A stretch of 64,000 nt of DNA from Xiphias gladius (lineage: Eukaryota > Chordata > Actinopteri > Istiophoriformes > Xiphiidae), in assembly GCF_016859285.1 (NCBI RefSeq), contig NC_053414.1, forward strand, positions 1,474,517-1,538,516. The letters run 5' to 3'. A program made the translations under genes and the position numbers. The notes below the pieces were generated by a model that saw nothing but the letters and a program-made list of their open reading frames with translations, was not told where the DNA came from and did not search any database. Shown one piece after another: positions 1 to 12,927 of the stretch. Within the stretch, counting starts at the first letter, position 1. Each line of letters begins with the position of its first letter.

Positions 1-955
1 GCACCTGACGCTGGCTCACTCGACAGGGATGCTGTGATGGAGGGTAAAGCTCTGCTGCTTCCTCTGTGACACCTGAATGAAAAACAGAATAAGAAGAAAG
101 CAAAGGTTTGCAGATAGTTTTGGTTCTGATTGATCAAAGGTTTTGATTGGACGGAAAGAAAAATTCCAATCATGGGGCGGAGCTGGACTTGAACACTGTT
201 TACATCACTGTTTTGCTTACTGACGTCAGGGTTATGCTGCTTGTGTTCACTGACCATTGAAGAAAAACTCCTAAATTTTGTCTGTTGAGTTGCACTTTAG
301 TATTGTTGATTGATTATTGATTGAACAGCACCGTTAGCAGCTGACTGACCTTTGTCATAAAGCAATCAGGAAAAGAAGATCATCAGTTCCTACGGTTCAG
401 CTTCAGGGTTCTGCTGCATGCTTCTGACTCATTAACTTCACTGGGGCTAGATTTTACTTTTTCATCTATTTCAACTTTTGTTGCCTTCTTTCCTTACCTC
501 ATTTCCTTTTTTACCTTCCACTTCCTTCTTTTTTCAGTGCTTACCTCTTCCTTTCCATCCTTTCGTACTTTCTCGTTTCCTTTCTTATCTCCTTGTTACC
601 TGCTTCTATACTTAAATTGTATTTTTCTCCGTTACCTCCTACATTCCTTCCTTATACCTTTTTTTCATTGCCTCCTTGTTTCATCTCTCCTTCTCTTTTT
701 ATTCCTTCTCTCCTTCCATCCTTTCCTACCTCCCTGTCATAGTCATCTGATAAACTGAGTATTTCTACCTCCTGTTTGTCAGATTTCTCTTCATGCAGCT
801 TTAATCACAAACATCAGTGTTGATTTATTTTAATATTCTGCAAATGCCGTGTCACCGTTTTAGATAATAATGTTTTATATTGTTGAACAGTCTCAGTAGA
901 CTCTCTGTTGTTGTTAATGTAAAGATGCTGTCAATAAAGCTTCAGTGGATTGAAT
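1..955 (+). other. Probable 3' end of an unrecognised upstream gene
   Basis: Frame 1 is open from the window edge to a TGA at 67-69 and would encode a 22-residue tail ending KALLLPL. This is too short to recognise. About 860 bases without coding potential follow, then an AATAAA at 933-938 with a GT-rich stretch after it. That is the layout of a terminal exon plus 3'UTR. TMX3 starts only about 110 bases beyond this signal, so the spacing is tight. The coding claim rests only on the open frame and the polyadenylation signal; the start of the window may instead be plain intergenic DNA. Confidence 0.28.
470..735 (+). repeat. Pyrimidine-rich (CT-biased) tract
   Basis: About 265 bases of degenerate CTTTCC/TTCCTT sequence with very few purines on this strand. 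It lies in the putative 3'UTR of the upstream gene. A long open frame across it is only Ser/Phe/Leu-rich translation of the skewed composition and is not a gene. A second, longer tract of the same character lies in the 5'UTR intron of the IMPA1-type gene. Confidence 0.7.
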
Positions 956-1047
956 GTAACCTGTTAATCCATCAGATTAGCAGTGTGTTCGGTCTCTTAG
1001 CAGTTAGCAGATTAGCTCTGTTCTGTTAATCTCCTCCATTAGTCAAC

Positions 1048-4000
1048 ATGTTGGACAGGAGGAACACAACCCTGCTCTCAGGTACGTCCTTAACCAAACT
1101 CTACTCATTTTTACACTGATTCTGAACCCTGCAGAGACTCATTAAACCACAGTTCACGGGGTTCTGTAGCTGCAGGAGAATGAAGGGTTAATGAGGGTTA
1201 TGTGTGAGTCCGAAGGATGATTTAATGTCAGAGTAACATAGAACTGAATCAGTTGGGTTCCCACCTGAAATCACTCAGTCTGTTCATCTCACACAATCAG
1301 CCTTTTTACATCAGAGCTTGTATTGATCAGTTCCAGTCGACAGAACCCAGTCACTGTTTTCATCTGAACTAAAACTCAGACTGTTTGTCAGACTGACACT
1401 CAGCTGATCATCTGACCATGATGTATCTGAATCCTGAAAGATTCTATTTGAAACATATCGTGTGACTGTAACAGTGAAGACTGAATTTATTTTCTTTGCT
1501 GATGTACGACTGTTCCCGATGGATTATGCGTTAAATAGGTTTAATCCGACAGTAGTCATCAGTTTCCTCTTTGTCTCTTATTAGATTAAAACCTGATGAG
1601 CAGAGCACTGACCTGAGATCAGTCAGCCAATCACAGTTTAATGTACCAGAGAAAATGACTGACCTGTACCCTTTCAGCCATTCACAGGAGGCAGTCACTT
1701 CTGACCGCCATCTTTGTTTGGATCACACGATGGAGACACCTGGTTAAAAATCTCTCACTGTTACCACGGCAACAAAGAATAAACCTGTTGAGTTTGAGAG
1801 TCTGTTCTTAAACAGCAGTTTGACTAAACTATTTAAACAAACTCAAGGTCCACTTACCAGCTTGTCCTTTAGGGCTTTCAACCGTATCACATGCTGATCA
1901 TCAGCAGCTTCAGTTTCAGTCACAGAGGAGCTCAGAAGCGTGGAAAGTTTGAATGTCTAGAGTTCAAAACTCCACCTGCTGATGAGGACGTTGCGATGCG
2001 ATCGAAAGCACCGGAACGAACGATTAAGTGGACCTTGAGGTGACCTTCAGGGTTTTTTGTCAATTAAACGTTGTGTTTTTTCAGATGTTTTGTCAATATG
2101 AGGGCAGTTTTAGCAAGAAAAAGAAAAAAAAGTTTTTTTAAAATTTTGTTTGAATGTTTGTGTGTTTGTTGTCAGTGATGCTGTGTGTGTCGCTGGTGTC
2201 TGTGTCGGCCTTCGTGGAGGAGCTGGATGATTCGTGAGTATAAACATCAGAACGATGTTTTAAATTCATTGTTTAAACTTTTTAAAATGACTTAGAGAGG
2301 CGCACCGGTAGCTCACCTGCTTAAGCGCGTACCTCGTGTTAAGGCTGAGTCGTTACTGCAGCGCCCCAGGTTCAAACCCGGGCCCTTTGCGGCATGTCAC
2401 CCCTCCTCAACTCTGTCTCCACTGTGCCTGTCATAATAAAAAACAGAAATGCCAAAAAAAAAATTATTTACAAATAATCAGACCAAAAGTTGAAAACTGA
2501 CATTAAAAAGAGCAGATGACAAAACAGTCACCTCAAGGTCTATTTAGTAGCTGTTATGGAGCTTTTGATTGTATCAATATCAACAGATATTCAGACATGT
2601 TTTCTCATTAATCTTAACGTTTCTATTTTCTACACCTTTTTTTTAATTTAATTTGATGTTTTGCTATTTTCTGATGCTGCTGATTTTTATTGATCACATA
2701 GGAATGTTTTTCTTTTCGTAGGATCTTAACTTTTTATTTTTATGTTTTAGTTTAAGCAAATTAATAAATAATTAGTCTGATTGTGTTTAACAGCTTCATG
2801 GAGACCAGAGGAGCTGACGACATCTGGCTCATTAAGGTATGTGCACATTTATTATTTTATACTCAGCAGAGAATGTTTTCTTTATATACAGTTCAATTCA
2901 ATTTCATTATATAGCGCCAAATCATAACACACATCATCTGAAGGCATTTTACAGAATCAGTTGGAGACCTGACAGTTTTATAGAGAGAAACCCAACAGTT
3001 CCATGAGCAAGTACTCATTGACAGTGGAGAGGAAAAATTCCCTTTAACAGGAAGAAACCTCTGACAGAACCGGACTCTGGGTGGTGGCTGTCTGCCTCGA
3101 CCGGTTGGGTTGAGAGGAGAGAAATGGGGGAGAGAGGAGAAAGAGGGAGGAGGGGGAAAGAGAGACCAGGAACAGCTGTAGATACTGTTGTATTCAGCAG
3201 GCATCAGACTGGTTGTTAATAATATATACACTTATATGTGTTATAATGTTATAAAAATTAACAGCACACCAATAATTATAACAATAATAAATAACTTTAA
3301 TAATAATGTCGTTGAACAGTAGTGAATCTGGATCCAGCAGCAGAAGGAGAGAGGAGGGACAGGGGAAAAAACACAAACTACAGGAGAGAGAGAGGATGCA
3401 CAGATGATGAGTGATAGAGAAGTGATAAATGAGAGAGAGAAGAGAGAGAGAAGAGAGAGAAGAAAGTGTGCATGTGCATCATGGGACAGCCCCAGCAGCA
3501 ACCTCGGCCTATAGCAGGAGAACTATGGGATGGTTCAGCCAGCCCAAACCCAAAAACAAAACAAAAAAGTTAAGCCTCGTTTTAAATTTTTAAAAAATTT
3601 TAAATTTGAGTTTGCCTCCTGGACCTAGACTGGAAGAAGGGAGCAAGATGACTAAAAAGCTCTGCCCCCCCCTATCTACATTCTAGACCCCCAGACTCTA
3701 GATAAGCCAGATTCTCTGGTAGGGCAGGTTCTGCCTGGTCTACTGGGGTTCTAATAGGGTAAATTCTTGGGATGGATGGGATGGTAAGAACTTTATGAGT
3801 GACGAGGGGAGGATGTAGGTTTTCTGAGAATTTTTTTATTTTCTTTTTATAGAGAGAAATAAAATATGGTCTCTTTCTCTTTTTTCTGTAGTCTTTTTCA
3901 GTGTTGCTGCTTGTACTTTTCTGGCAGCTTTCTTAAATAAAGCTTTGCTGGGGCAGCCTGATAATAAGGCAATATAATAGCCAGGAAGTAACAAAAAGCA

Positions 4001-7000
4001 TGGACTACTTTTTTTTAGCTACTTTTTTTTTTATGTTTTTTTAATCTCATGTGTGCAGGTGGAAGAAGGCTGTCCGAGACTTGTTTGTTTTTAGAGACTT
4101 GTTGTATTTGTGAGACAAAAAATGACTCCAAGGTTCCTTACAGTCAAACAGGAGGCCAGGTCAAAACCATAAAAAGTTTATATAATATTTTAATGTTTTT
4201 TTCTGAATTTTTAGTTTTTCAATAATTTTTTTTTTTTGTAATAAATAAAGTAAAAAAACATGTTCATCAGTTAAAATTTAGAATATCCATTAGGCATTTG
4301 ACTCATAAATATGTCCTGATTACTTTCATCTGGCTTTGACTACCTGATTACTTTCATCTCTGGCTTATGTGAAATAATTGTTGCTTCTGATAATATTTAC
4401 CATAAAGAAATATATATAGAAAAAAAAATCAATATCAAGCACAGAAACTGTGGAATCCCATCAGTAACTTTTGTGCCATCCCAAACTTATGAACAAACTG
4501 AATCTATTCAATAAAACATGATCGAACAGTTCACTATGGGTTCCTTTTTAATCCCATCCCCATGTTCCAGTCCAGCCATATGTCTCCATGGGGTAGTGTG
4601 TATGCATGTCCAGATAGATGGTAGTAGGCTGTTGGGGTAAAGTAGCAAGTTTAAGGTTTAATACTGAAGAGGTTTAATTACTGCAGCAATTGCTAATAAG
4701 AATAATAAAAAAAACAGATCTAATAAATAAGCATAAATGAACAGCCTTGTTGGAGTTGATTTTAAAAGACAAATTGATGGTTCAGATGAGGCAACTGTTG
4801 AACTGAGTTCAGAGAGATCTACAGGAGTGAAGCAGTCTATAGATAAATCACGCGTTACAGTCGATTCCAAGGCCCTGAACTAGCAAATACATCTGTGTCA
4901 GCTGCAGGAAGGAGGTGATGAACTCTTTCTCTGAGAGTTACAATTTTATTTGTGAAGAAGCTTGTGAACTCGTCACTATTAAGAGTTGCAGGAATGAATA
5001 CATGGAGCAAATAGTATATATATAGTCTGAATATTTTTAAAAATGTATTGTCTGTATTGTGTGTACTGTGTGTACTGTGTGACGGTGTTGTGTTGTATTT
5101 TGTGCAGTTTTACGCCCCGTGGTGTTCCTTCTGTAAACAGCTGGATCCTGTTTGGCATCAGATTGGATCAGATCTGAAGAGTCTCGGGTCTCCAGTCAAC
5201 GTCGGTAAATCAGACGCCACCGCCAACACCGGTCAGTCACGCTATCAAAATAAAAGCATCCAAATCAAACTATCCAAATAAAGTGAAATAAACTAAATAA
5301 AACTAACTAACCAGCATCAGTCAGCAACAAAGAGCCATAATAATAAAACTACAGTAATGTGTAATGAATAACAACTGTAATAAATGATACAATATTTTAC
5401 AAAACTGGATGATATTGTATAATTGACTCAGCAACACACAGTAAAACTATTAAATAAAATGATAATATAAACTGTAAAACCCTGTAATGTAATTAAACCG
5501 GCCACCAACATCAGCCAGAAACGCACCAGAAAACTCATAAAACTATAACTATAAACTGTGATTATCAGTCTGTAAAAAACCGAACCAGCAGGAAGTCAGT
5601 AACACCTGGGTTTATAATCTGACACTGGCAGAGCATGGGGTCATTTTACTGAATGTGGTGAGTACGCAAAAAAACACTCAGCAGGTTTGCTTTCTGGTTT
5701 TTACCTCAGATTATCTAACCCAGTATGCTTTTATTTTAACCTTCATTCATTATCAGTCTGAACTCTTTAATTCTTCTCTCTTCTCTGTTATTTCTGTTTA
5801 ACCTTCATGTAAATCATATTGAGTTCTCCTCCCAATGAAATGTGATTCATAAACACCGTTTTATACTGTTGTCACAGTTACTGTATGTGTTTGGACTTGC
5901 TGCTGTAAAATGTCTCATTAACTGGACTTCTGTGTGTCGCAAACCTAAAGAATATGCCATATGGAGTACCACAGGTCTCTGTATGAAGTCCTCTCTTGTT
6001 CTTTAATAATTAGTGTGTGAATAATAATCCAGCTGCTGTATGCAGATGTTTCTGTATTATTTATATCTGTAGAAGGCCTCACAGACACTGAAATACACTA
6101 AGTGAGGAATTAAAGTGTAAAAATAAAACTACTCCGGGTCAAATGAACCATACGCTGGCTTTTATTTTTTTTCCTGTAGGTCTGGCCAAGAAGTTCAGGG
6201 TCAGAGGTTATCCAGCCATTCTCATGTAAGCCCTCACTGTGACATCACTGTACATCAATCAATCAGATCCAGAGTCCGGTGGCCTCTACAGGCTAGATTT
6301 ATAGGAGGAAGACTGATCAGAACCAGGTCCCAGACGTGAGCAAAGGCTGTATTGGTTTGTTGATTTAAACCATCAGAACTGTGACAACTGAACAGATCTG
6401 GATTATTGATTCTTTTACAATCAGAATGAATGAATTTAAAGACTGGCAGTAAACTTTGTACAGATGTTTTTCACATGTTCTCTGTTTTCAGGTGGAAGAA
6501 AAATGTGAAATATAATTATTCAGGGCCGAGAACCAAAGATGGAATCATGGACTTTGCTTATCGAGTTGGAGGGTGAGTCAACATGAATATTATCTGATCA
6601 TCAGTGTGTGCAGCTGTTTACAGCTGTTCAAACTTAGAGCCAGTCACATTCAGCTACCGTCTGTTTATCCATGTACTGTATATGTACAGACCTCATATGA
6701 AACAACATTTAAAAACACCGTGCGACACTGTGGCATTCCCGCAGTCAGTCTGTGTTGTGTCTCTCAGGCCATTGGTTCGATCTCTGAGCAGTCTGCAGCT
6801 TTTCCAACACGCCATGAACCGTCACGATGTCATGTTTGTTTATGTTGGCGCCACATCACAGCTAAAGGTACACACACACACACACACACACATACACACA
6901 CACACACACACACATTCCTAACCCTAACCCAGTCTGAACCTGAAGGTCTTTCCCAAAGTGAGGACCGGCCAAAATATCCTCACAGAACAGAAACTTGTCT

Positions 7001-10000
7001 TCACAAAGATAGACATACAAGTACACACAGAGACAGCTGACCTTTGAACTCTGATGTGTTTTCAGGGAAACTACACGTCTGCAGCTGAGGAGCTGATCGT
7101 CCACACCTACTTCTTCTCTGCTACCAGAGACATCCTGCCAAAGGTTTAACACAGAGACCAACTGAGGGGACAGTAGAACACCGTAGAACACAGTAGAACA
7201 CAGTAAAGTAAAAGTACTGGTTTGGTCCCACTGATTGATACATTATTATATCTGACATCATTAGATAAATTAACACTGAAGCATCAGGGTGTAGCAGCAT
7301 GTTACTGTTGTAGCTGCTGGAGGTGGAGCTAGTTTGAACTACTTCATATACAGTTTTATACACAGGGACACCAGATAAATCTGAGGGGTCGTCAGATAGT
7401 TCATGGGAGAGGAAAGAAGAAGAAACACAAATCTGCTTTCAGTTTTTGGACTTTTTCTCTAATCATTGATTTTTGGTGAGATATTGGATCATTTGAACAT
7501 TTATCAAATGAAACCATGTGAGAAGTTTAGAGGGGAAAAAAAATCACTATTTGGAGAAGCTGTTAACTACTCATCTGAAATGTGACCCCGACTGCACACA
7601 GCTGTTTGTAAGACGTCTGAAGTCAAAAAGGTTGGAAACCACTGGTTTAATCTTTAACTGTGTTGTGTTTTAAAAGCTTGGTATATTATCAATTGTGTAA
7701 AATGTTCATCTTAAAAGTAACTAGTAACTATAGCTGTGAGATAAATGTAGTCGAGTAAAAGTATAAAGTAGCATAACATAGAAATACTCAAGTAAAGTAC
7801 AAATACCTCAAATTCTTACTTAAGTACAGTAATTGAGTAAATGTACTTATTAAAACACAGTGTAGAAAAGAGTAGAAGACAGTAAAGGGTAAATAAACCT
7901 CACCCCTAGAGCTTTTCTAGTCTGTCCACCAATCCGAGTCCACTGCAGCATCTGTCTCAGGCTGATGCCGCAGCATCAGGAGCAGTTAAGTGTTCAGTGT
8001 CTTGCTCAAGGACACTTTGACAGATACTCTGGAGGAGCCGGGGATCAAACCAGGAACTTTGCCATTACTGGACTACCACGCTACCTCCTGAGCCACACTG
8101 CCCCGGTACAGAATACAGTATAGAACAGCGCATAGAACAGAGTAGAACACAGTACACGCCAGTAGAATAAAGTAGAGCAGTGTTTCTTACATGGAGGTCA
8201 GGGCCCCTGGGGGGTGATGATGATAAAAAAATATAAAATCAAAACTCACAAACATGACGTCTGAGGGTTTTCTGAATGAGCATGTAAACTCCTCGTGCAA
8301 TGGCGCTGCCTACAGGCCGGTTACAGAAACACGTGGACTCTTGAGGTACTCCACCACAGAGACATGGAGGGATTTATAATGGTGGGGGATTAAAGTGACA
8401 TTAAAACAGCAGAGAAAGAAAAGACGAGAGTCAAAAGCAGAAACTATGTTGGAAAGTTCCTGCGGTTCAGCTTCAGTCAGACCTTATGGAGGAGATCTAC
8501 CACAGTCTGGTGCTGGTGAAGAGGAATCCGCAAACAAACAGGAATGACTGAACATGAAAACCTCCAGGAGCCCAGCACACTCTGAAGTCGGTACATTTAG
8601 TGAATGTCAAGCGAGCACATGAGGGGAGGGCAGAATACGTTCATCACCGAAAGGTCCAGAACCACTGCAGCAGACAACAGTTGGACAGAGCGGAGTGGCA
8701 GCCTCAGGTTGTTCCTCTCATGTTTTATCATCACATCATTTCTCTTAAAGAGAAATACGTGTTGATGTTTGAAACCCAGGAGGAGGTTTAAGAACACTTC
8801 CTGCTGCTCTGTGGGGTTTTTTTACAGAAGGCTCTGTCCTGTCCTGTGGCATAAAACCATTTTAACACCTGTACCAAGTTCTGACCGTTTCCCGCCCAAA
8901 TCCAGGGGTCTTTGTTTGTGATACTAAAACCTGAGAGGTAAACTGTGGCTGAGTGGTGATGTAGAGAACCACACAGCAGCTGCAGGACATCTGTCTTCAC
9001 ACCTGGACTTGTGATATGCATTCAGTGTTTTTGTTTAATCCTAGTCTCTGTTTCCAGGCCATCTCCCTGCCCTCTCTGCCGGCTGTGGTGGTTTTTAAAG
9101 ACGGGACCTACTTCACCTACAACGGTGAGACAGGAAACGGCACTGAAACCTGATCTCAACTTTGTTCAGCCCTCACCAATGTTTGCTCTTTTTGTCTGAG
9201 TCTCACAAGATCAGAGGTCTGGACCTGTTTTTCTGTACCTGTTGACGGGTAGAACTGATGTTACCATAACAACAGACACGTTGACAGTCTGCCCGAAAAC
9301 CGAAAAGAAATCATTTTCTGACAGAAGTGTGCTGACTTACAGCGAAAGCTGTAAAAAGTTTAAACAGAGTAAACAGGTTAAAGATCCCTTAAAATATGAC
9401 CTGCCTGAATTTGAGATGCTGGAAACCATTTTAGAGTCTTAGTTGAAGTTGAGTCGCTGTAGGCAGCTCAATCGTTTTCATGTCTGCCGTCGTTAAGTGG
9501 GTTTGGAGTTTAACACTGAAAGTTGTTGTTGTAGAGGACAAGCTGAGGTGAACTGTCATTTGAAGTGTGTGCACTGTAAATAGTTGAAGTGTCAGAGTGT
9601 GAACAGTGAAAGTAGTTAGTGTCAGCTGATGAGGCAGCCGAGTGACTCTCCTGTTCAATCTTATCACTTGAAATGAGACACTGTGTGAGAGGGGACGAGC
9701 TTATCTAGTTACACAATGAAAAGCTTTAGTCTCGTCATGTGTGACCAAACACTGACTGACACCTCCGTCCTCAGGCGGTCTGATGAGTGTTCAGGTAACC
9801 TTTAGCCTCTCTTCTGATGAGTTTTAATTGTGTTTCAGAGGAACATGATGGTGATCTGAAGTCGTGGATCAACAGGGAACGTTTCCCAAACTACTTCAAG
9901 ATTGACAGCTACACTCTGTACGCCATGGGAGAGTCAGGTAACATCCGCACACCGCAGTCTGATGTCATCGTGCACATGTAAACACCTGAAACAGGCCAGA

Positions 10001-11476
10001 GAGACACGAAGGCATAACAAATAAATGTATTCTCATCCAATGGACTTTAATGTGAAAACCTCTCCAAAGTCTGGTTTGAGATTTAAATTCACTGATATGA
10101 ACAAATAATGTACGTTTGGTAAAATGGAGCTGAACTTTTTATTAGTAGAGGGAAGGTGAAGGTTTTTCTCATTGACTTCAGTTCAGTAAGCGTTCGATCA
10201 TAGCAGCACCTGGTGGACATTAGCAGAAAGCAGCTGCGAGTCTGAGGCTGCTGATTGTTTCAAGTGAAGTGACCCCGCCTCTCCCCTGCAGGTAAACTGG
10301 TGGTGTTAGCACTGGTGGAGGAGAAGAACCTGTGTGATAAAAGTCTGAGGTAACACTGAATCTATTATTCATCCATCAGTTAAATAAACAAGGTGACAGC
10401 ACCTGTTTGGATCTGACCTTCCTGTGATGCATTTCCTGTTACCTGTTCAGGTATAAAAGTCTGGTGGAGAAAGTGGCTGCAGACCACAGAGAGATCTACA
10501 GCAGGTCAGAGATCTGTCACAAGACATTGACATTCATTCTGAAAAATTCCAAGCGCAAACAGAAACAACTAACAACCAAATAAAACCTGAAGCTGTGTCT
10601 GTATTTCAGAAACTTCTACTTTGGCTTCATGGAAGGCAGTGAATACATTAGGGGACTGGTGATGGGGTGAGTTTGTGTTTAAAGCCAATGATGAAACTGG
10701 AAGAAAAAACTCTGACTCGGTGGGTGAGTAGTTAACGTCTCCGGTCGTTAACTTCTCCAGGTGGGGGCCTGGAATTGATTATCGTCTCAGTTCATCCGTA
10801 GACCCACATGTTCACATGAAGACGTTTCAGATCAAATTAAGAGCCGATTGAACTGAAGATGGAAGTCTTTTACGGTGTGTTTCTGTCATTTTTTCTGTTC
10901 TCAGTGAGGTGATCGTGCCGTCGTTTGTCGTGGTTAATCTGTCCAATGATGGCTACTTCCTGCCACCAGCCGCCGTGGAGACGGAGCACCACCTGCTGGA
11001 CTTCCTGAATGGGGTTCTGGACGGCAGTGTCCAGGTGAGTCTGTCCAAACTCACTTGAAGGGCGACAGAGAAGATTCAACAACAGTTTGATTATTTCCGA
11101 AACACTGACACCTGTGTTTGTTTTGTGTTTTCAGTGTCAGGGAGGAAATGGCGTCGTCCAGCGCGTCAAACGCTTCATTTACGATATAAAAGTCAACCTA
11201 TCGGTAAGTCCTGTCATCATCAGCCCCGTTTCCAATCCACCTGACTGTCTGTCTCGTGACCTCTGACCCCTCCTTCCTCCATCCATCCAGCCGGTGTTCA
11301 GCCAGGCTCCGCTGCTCGGCTGCTTCCTGGTCGGCTTTCCATTCGCCCTCGTTGCCATCTTCTGTTACCTCTGTTGTAAAAACCGACCCACCATGAACGA
11401 TGACAGCGATGATGTCACGCCGTTACCTCCGTCATTGCAGCACCGCAAAAAGCCGACCGACAAGAAGTCTGACTGA
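1048..11476 (+). CDS. tmx3: Thioredoxin-related transmembrane protein 3 (16 exons, 427 aa)
   Basis: ER membrane protein of the disulfide isomerase family. Exons: 1048-1081, 2176-2233, 2794-2836, 5108-5231, 6180-6225, 6492-6572, 6768-6867, 7066-7143, 9058-9124, 9839-9937, 10292-10349, 10451-10504, 10610-10666, 10905-11034, 11135-11203, 11291-11476. All join in frame at GT-AG sites. Residues 1-23 look like a signal peptide. The thioredoxin domain has FYAPWC at 46-51 and its cis-proline in GYP at 96-98. Inactive thioredoxin-like domains follow, then one membrane span at about 374-395 and a short tail ending KKSD, which fits a KKXX ER-retrieval signal. GPRTKD and SWINRERF match human TMX3. The active-site motif here is CSFC (51-54), whereas human TMX3 has CGHC. 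The tail is much shorter and less acidic than in human. The start was chosen because the ATG at 1048 splices in phase to the signal peptide exon. Teleosts may carry two tmx3 paralogs and I cannot tell which this is. Confidence 0.93.
2296..2462 (+). repeat. tRNA-derived SINE
   Basis: It has a tRNA-like head with an A-box-like GGTAGCTCACCTGC and a B box GGTTCAAACCC at 2369-2379. A short unrelated body and an A-rich tail follow (2446-2462). It sits in TMX3 intron 2. The cloverleaf is not maintained, so it is a SINE and not a tRNA gene. Pol III head-body-tail structure is the family hallmark; I do not assign a named family. Confidence 0.72.
2886..5010 (-). mobile_element. Old L2/CR1-type LINE, degraded, antisense in TMX3 intron 3
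   Basis: The 3' terminal region (2886-3990) aligns with the other LINE copies in this window. Shared blocks are GCCAAATCATAA, CATGAGCAAGTACT, AACAGGTAGAAACC-like sequence and the CCTGATAATAA block. At 4660-4870 the minus strand encodes VDLSELSSTVASSEPSICLL, matching the endonuclease-RT linker of the family. The part between (about 4000-4650) is too diverged to trace with confidence. (GA)n expansion at 3421-3465 interrupts it. Many stops show it is long dead and older than the copies at 57-63 kb. Confidence 0.75.
6868..7030 (+). repeat. (CA)n microsatellite plus dispersed 'gaggacc' repeat
   Basis: A CA tract of about 47 bases starts directly after the TMX3 exon 7 donor (GTACACAC). It is followed by CCTAACCCTAACCC and a 100-base block with GTGAGGACCGGCCAAAATAT. 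Related blocks occur in RIOK1 intron 3 (40012-40093) and at 48405-48625, each tied to CA repeats or a CCTAAC motif. The telomere-like CCCTAA pair belongs to this dispersed repeat and is not evidence of a telomere. Confidence 0.6.
7168..7225 (+). repeat. Degenerate ~10-bp repeat (CAGTAGAACA)
   Basis: Tandem, imperfect units of CAGTAGAACA follow TMX3 exon 8. More units appear at 7850-7885 and 8107-8181, on both sides of an intervening SINE. This suggests a single simple-sequence tract broken up by insertions in intron 8. Confidence 0.5.
7738..7862 (+). repeat. Dispersed repeat rich in AAGTA/TACTT
   Basis: Sequence such as AGTAAAAGTATAAAGTAGCA and TCAAGTAAAGTACAAATACC recurs at 33188-33405 upstream of RPP40, which contains GTATAAAGTAG and TCAAGTAAAGTACAATTA. 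This looks like a non-autonomous interspersed element common in teleosts. The ends are not clear enough to define terminal repeats. Confidence 0.55.
7900..8106 (-). repeat. tRNA-derived SINE, minus strand
   Basis: Read on the minus strand it starts GGGGCAGTGTGGCTCAGGAG (A-box region) and carries a B-box-like GGTTTGATCCC. A body with AGTGTCCTTGAGCAAGACAC follows. It is the same kind of element as the one at 34491-34672, which shares GGCTCAGGAG, GATCCCCGGCTCC and AAGTGTCCTTGGGCA. It lies in TMX3 intron 8. Confidence 0.72.
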
Positions 11477-11773
11477 GCATATGAGGAGGAGGACCACGCT
11501 GATCCCGGACTGAAACTGATCCAGAAAATTTACTCTCCATCACAATGTCGCATCACTTGTCTCTGAGCTATCTCAGTCAAATGAAATAAGAGTTCACGCA
11601 CTTTAACACTGTTTTAATGACAGCAGTGATTAAAACAATAACTTAACATCTACAGTGAAAAACCTGTTTCCTCTTGTTGGTTGGCTGTGCTGTTTGAGCT
11701 TCACTGTGCAGAATTGACAGGTTTCGTCCAAATGTTGTGAAAATTTTAACTGAATTTCCAAAAAATGTTGAAA

Positions 11774-11779
11774 AATAAA
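11774..11779 (+). terminator. Candidate TMX3 polyadenylation signal
   Basis: AATAAA lies about 300 bases after the TMX3 stop codon, in a GT/T-rich context. It is the first canonical hexamer after the stop. No transcript evidence is available. Confidence 0.5.
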
Positions 11780-11799
11780 AAGTAAGTGAAGTCATGTTT

Positions 11800-12925
11800 C
11801 CCTCCACCGTTGCTGTGTGAATATGAGCTGATGAATAGCTATTAAACCACCACAGAAGAAGAGGACACAGCAAGACGAGGTCATTAAAAGAGCTCCAGTC
11901 AAAGCGCAGATGATGGAAAACCATGTAGAGAACATGATGGAAATCTGACTGAAATCTGTTTGCTTGGAATTCCTACTTAAGTTTTCTTTAAGCAAAACTT
12001 GAAATAGTGCTTAAAATCAGGAGGAAGGAAACACACGTAAACGTGACTGCTCAGAGTTTTTCACCTTCACCTGCTGAAGGAGGAGTTTCTCTGAGCTTCA
12101 CCTCGGTTTAACACCTGGACAAACCTGCAGGATTTATGGCATCACTATTAGTTTGGTCCAATAAGAGTCCTGTAAAGTGACTAGTTCATGTCTCCATAGC
12201 AACGTCTGCCCTCCAGACAATAGCCTGTGACATGTTAGCTAATGTTTGATTATTTTTCCTCAACAGGTCACAGTTGTGAAAGGGAACGTATGATACAAAC
12301 TAAACTGATTAGAAACTTTGACCCAGCTGTAAATTCGTTTGAAGAAACTTCCACTGTGGAGGAGGATGTGGCTAAATTGGGATCTGAAAAGCAGCTTTTC
12401 AGCGCTTATGTCAACTATAAAGGTAGCAGGTAAGATAGCTCATCTTACCGTTAGCATAGCATTTACTAATATGGGCAAACCCAAACACCAGGTACAGTTA
12501 AATCTGTTAGTACGGAATAATGGACACATCAGTTAGCTGTGATGAGAAGTTTACCACCACAGCATCATTGACTATTAGCTACTAAACTGAAACTGTTAAT
12601 GAAGGCAAGTATGTTAGCTAACTGGAAAACACCATGTAAAAAGTTATGTCCCTGAATTTCCACATTATTTAAAATGAATCCGCTTTTAAAATATAACTTA
12701 AGTGATGGTTTTCATGTTTTTGTGCAATTTTACGGGGTTTTATGTGTAAATATTTGACAAATCCATGAATGATGAGTTGAAGGTTTTATTAAGCTGAAGG
12801 GATTCTGGTTTACGTCAGGGCTCTGAAATATTCTCAGCTGCTAATTAATGAGCTTTTAATTTAGTTTCTATTCACTATTCAGATATTTAACAGGTTTACC
12901 AGGTTCGGATAAATTAATGGAAACA
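11800..12925. other. TMX3-CDYL intergenic segment, no gene recognised
   Basis: Unremarkable unique-looking sequence. Open frames of about 65 codons at 12242-12536 show no recognisable motif, no plausible splice partners and no database-like features, so I do not call them genes. The stretch 12640-12800 is AT-rich and resembles blocks at 15420-15550 and 25400-25560 (shared TTAAGTGATGGTTTTCAT-like words). Confidence 0.5.
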
Positions 12926-12927
12926 CC

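Noticed and set aside
2340-2390. tRNA-like sequence with A and B boxes
   Set aside because: Part of a SINE with a body and A-rich tail; a cloverleaf acceptor stem is not conserved. The same applies at 8040-8105 and 34491-34570.
6914-6930. CCTAACCCTAACCC, possible interstitial telomere
   Set aside because: Only two units, embedded in a dispersed repeat found twice more in the window.
12242-12536. Two overlapping 63-65-codon open frames
   Set aside because: No recognisable motif, no splice sites forming a gene, next to repeat-rich DNA.
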